NCBI GenBank assembly: GCA_033557685.1
Contig: JAWQRN010000435.1
Coordinates: 1-29,695, forward strand
DNA length: 29,695 nt
DNA from: Sperchopsis tessellata
Taxonomy: Eukaryota > Arthropoda > Insecta > Coleoptera > Hydrophilidae
Direction of reading: 5' to 3'
The translations under genes and the position numbers were made by a program. The first letter of the stretch is position 1; each line of letters begins with the position of its first letter. Below are positions 29,095-29,695 of this stretch, piece after piece. Under the pieces are notes generated by a model. The model saw only the letters and a program-made list of their open reading frames with translations, was not told the DNA's origin and ran no database searches.

Positions 29095-29640
29095 TATGAT
29101 GACTTAGACGTAAACGTTCAGGAGCCCAGCATATATCTTATACTTTTTTTATTTTAGAATTTTTTTTGCCATTTTTATTTTATAATGATAGTTGCCAATA
29201 GATGACTGACTATGTTTACTATGGTTTCTATTTTTAATTGGAGGAGTAATTAAAAATTGGCACGTCCATAAAGTGAGCAGTGATTGTCTGCTTCTAGACG
29301 AAGATTAGTCAGTTCAAGTAAATTTGATTATATCAAAACTGAAGATATGTCAATAAGTGTCAGAATAAGTTTTTGTTAGAACTTAGAATTTATGCATATT
29401 TAGGACGTCGTTCAAAAGAAATCGGCCTCGCTAGTAGATCTAAAATAAACATGATAGAAACAACTATAGAGAGACAAACATATGTTTATTATAAAAGCGG
29501 ATAAAACTAAAACTATTTAAAATATGACATAAAAATTAAGCCGCAAGAGGCAGAGAGGAAAATGCTGGCAAGCAATAATTACACAAAGCAAGTTATACAG
29601 AATGAAAATTGGTACAAGAAAAATTATGAACCGGAAAATA
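29095..29640. other. Unassigned stretch
   Basis: Expected to hold upstream RT sequence of the minus-strand element, but I could not recognise it. No other feature is supported. Confidence 0.35.
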
Positions 29641-29644
29641 ATGG

Positions 29645-29695
29645 TGTATATATATATATATTTATATACATAAATATATATATATATATATATAT
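29645..29695. repeat. TA dinucleotide microsatellite
   Basis: Alternating TA runs with a short interruption (TTTATATACATAAA), continuing to the window end. Confidence 0.95.

Noticed and set aside
1..29695. A CRISPR array, operon or prokaryotic defence system
   Set aside because: No evenly spaced direct repeats, no clustered intact ORFs and no ribosome-binding-site pattern; the contents are animal transposon relics.

Overview
The window looks like AT-rich intergenic DNA from an animal, most probably an insect. I base this on its mix of decayed transposable elements: RTE-, I/Jockey- and R1-like non-LTR retrotransposons, Penelope-like GIY-YIG endonucleases, and piggyBac, Tigger/pogo, mariner, Tc1-like and two hAT-type transposases. 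That mix is typical of large insect genomes, but the order or species cannot be read from the sequence. I found no intact host gene, no tRNA or rRNA, no CRISPR array and no bacterial-type operon. The longest open frames (up to 164 codons) are mostly chance or antisense shadows of frameshifted transposase genes.

Layout. 0-3 kb: two RTE-like retrotransposon scraps (C-terminus at 378-485, reverse transcriptase palm at 2454-2777). 4.1-5.4 kb: a BED-finger hAT (ZBED5/SCAND3-like) pseudogene whose dimerisation region is deleted. 6.0-6.4 kb: a Penelope-like element with GIY-YIG. 8.5-9.9 kb: on the minus strand, an I/Jockey-like element (RT thumb, RNase H, Cys/His tail), meeting head-on a plus-strand R1-like RT scrap at 9.94-10.06 kb. 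10.4-11.2 kb: a ZMYM1-like hAT transposase. 11.39-13.34 kb: a TTAA-bounded piggyBac element with both terminal repeats and a minus-strand transposase lacking its centre. 14.46-14.60 kb: a palindrome with two opposed hammerhead-like cores. 15.6-16.0 kb: a second piggyBac transposase piece. 16.2-16.5 kb: a second GIY-YIG domain. 19.5-20.03 kb: mariner transposase with its 3' terminal repeat. 21.34-21.57 kb: a near-perfect inverted repeat with a hammerhead-ribozyme-like fold at its centre. 21.64-23.09 kb: an almost complete Tigger transposase (minus strand) with one terminal repeat. 23.6 kb and 25.6 kb: non-LTR endonuclease and linker scraps. 24.24-25.05 kb: the 5' half of a third piggyBac. 26.1-27.8 kb: a Tc1-like element with very long terminal repeats. 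28.9-29.1 kb: a minus-strand RT scrap. The window ends in a TA microsatellite.

Nothing here works as a pathway. The coding relics are fossils, each with stops and frameshifts. The parts most worth testing are the hammerhead-like motifs in palindromic elements, the complete piggyBac element with a subterminal motif shared with another copy, and two heat-shock-element-like arrays. All family assignments rest on reading translated motifs by eye; no database search was run.
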